Positions 5,474 to 6,012 of a stretch of DNA of 6,012 nucleotides are shown here, piece by piece (within the stretch, counting starts at the first letter, position 1; every line of letters begins with the position of its first letter). The translations under genes and the position numbers were made by a program. Source of the DNA: Planctomycetota bacterium (lineage in GTDB: Bacteria; Planctomycetota; PUPC01; JACPCR01); contig JASLXP010000233.1 in the NCBI GenBank assembly GCA_030740295.1, positions 1 to 6,012 of the forward strand, given 5' to 3'. The notes beneath the pieces are model-generated. The model made no database searches, was not told where the DNA came from, and worked only from the letters and a program-made list of their open reading frames with translations.

Positions 5474-6012
5474 ATGTTTCATCAAGAAGACCCCCGTCAA
5501 ACACCGATCATCGAAGAGACTGACGTTATCGTCTGTGGCGGTGGACCGGCCGGCGTTGCAGCGGCCATCGCATCGGCAAGAGCTGGTGCAAAGACTCGGC
5601 TCATCGAAACGCACGGCCAATTGGGCGGGGTCTGGACGACCGGCATGCTGAGCTGGATCCTTGATTCGAAAAACAAACCAGGGCTCACGCGCGAGATCAT
5701 CCAGCGCGTTGAAGACATGGGTGGGCGCGCGCAGGCATATCCGAAAGACAGTGGCGGAGTGGGGTACGACATCGAGGTGATGAAACTCGTGCTTGAGCAG
5801 ATGTGCCTAGAGGCCGGCGTGGAGGTGCGACTGTGTACACGGGTCGTTGCCGCAGCGCGGGGTGAAGACAATCGAATCGCATTTGCAGTCACTGAAAGCA
5901 AATCCGGTCGCGAGGCATGGTCAGCCAAGTGTTTCATTGACTGCACGGGCGATGGCGATCTGGCCGCGCAGGTCGGGTGTGGGTTTGAATTTGGCAGACC
6001 GGCAGAAGGAAT
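5474..6012 (+). CDS. FAD-dependent oxidoreductase (FAD_oxidored type), N-terminal 179 residues, 3' end outside window
   Basis: The frame runs open from ATG 5474 to the right edge. It begins MFHQEDPRQTPIIEETD and then forms a textbook Rossmann FAD-binding motif: DVIVCGGGPAG (GxGxxG at residues 22, 24 and 27), a following helix, and an acidic Glu45 at the end of the second strand (TRLIE) that would hold the adenosine ribose. GQLGGVWTTGML (49-59) and FIDCTGDGDLA (154-164), the conserved D-x-TG-D motif, place it with the FAD_oxidored family, common in Planctomycetota-like genomes. The substrate is not known; oxidation of a sugar or other hydroxylated compound is possible. The start is the first ATG after an in-frame TGA at 5444-5446; no Shine-Dalgarno sequence precedes it. 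It lies 139 bases after holA on the same strand. Antisense open frames over this region are shadows. Confidence 0.92.
   Translation, partial: MFHQEDPRQTPIIEETDVIVCGGGPAGVAAAIASARAGAKTRLIETHGQLGGVWTTGMLSWILDSKNKPGLTREIIQRVEDMGGRAQAYPKDSGGVGYDIEVMKLVLEQMCLEAGVEVRLCTRVVAAARGEDNRIAFAVTESKSGREAWSAKCFIDCTGDGDLAAQVGCGFEFGRPAEG

Noticed and set aside
5497..5946. Minus-strand open frame of 149 codons at the right end
   Set aside because: The plus strand carries an unmistakable FAD-binding protein here; the antisense frame is a by-product.
1..6012. CRISPR array, transposon ends, tRNA genes or a phage-defence system
   Set aside because: I saw no regular spaced repeats, terminal inverted repeats, transposase, tRNA-like folding or defence-type domains in the window.

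Overview
The window looks like an ordinary bacterial chromosome segment of moderately high G+C content. Its gene mix is a CBM9-like/SGNH carbohydrate esterase-type protein, a GH117-like glycosidase, a sugar-phosphate-isomerase-like TIM barrel and an FAD_oxidored-type flavoprotein, with one housekeeping replication gene (holA) among them. Start codons mostly lack a clear Shine-Dalgarno sequence. This combination is typical of Planctomycetota or Verrucomicrobiota-like polysaccharide degraders. That assignment is inferred from gene content; there is no rRNA or other phylogenetic marker here apart from holA.

Layout. (1) Positions 1-1975, plus strand: the 3' part of a large multidomain protein with a CBM9-like domain, a beta-sandwich-like domain, a fibronectin type III-like domain and a C-terminal SGNH/GDSL hydrolase domain. 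The reading frame breaks at about 455-457. One extra T there would join both halves into a single open frame of 657 codons, so this is either a frameshifted gene or a sequence error. (2) Positions 1976-2072: a short convergent gap in which I see no convincing terminator. (3) Positions 2073-3218, minus strand: a complete GH117-like glycosidase. (4) Positions 3219-3408: a divergent intergenic region with several small inverted repeats, the likely control region for genes on both sides. (5) Positions 3409-4221, plus strand: a sugar phosphate isomerase/epimerase-like TIM-barrel protein. (6) Positions 4312-5334, plus strand: holA, the DNA polymerase III delta subunit. (7) Positions 5474-6012, plus strand: the N-terminal part of an FAD-dependent oxidoreductase that runs off the right edge.

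How the genes may work together (inference): the SGNH protein could bind and de-esterify a polysaccharide, the GH117-like enzyme could release an unusual sugar from the resulting oligosaccharides, and the isomerase and flavoprotein could act on released sugars. No transporter, regulator or second glycosidase is visible, so a true utilisation locus is not shown. holA is probably only a neighbour.

I found no CRISPR array, mobile element, tRNA, rRNA or defence system. The points most worth a second look are the frameshift, the domain architecture of the SGNH protein, the GH117-like enzyme, the altered metal-site motif of the isomerase, and the inverted repeats upstream of the isomerase gene.
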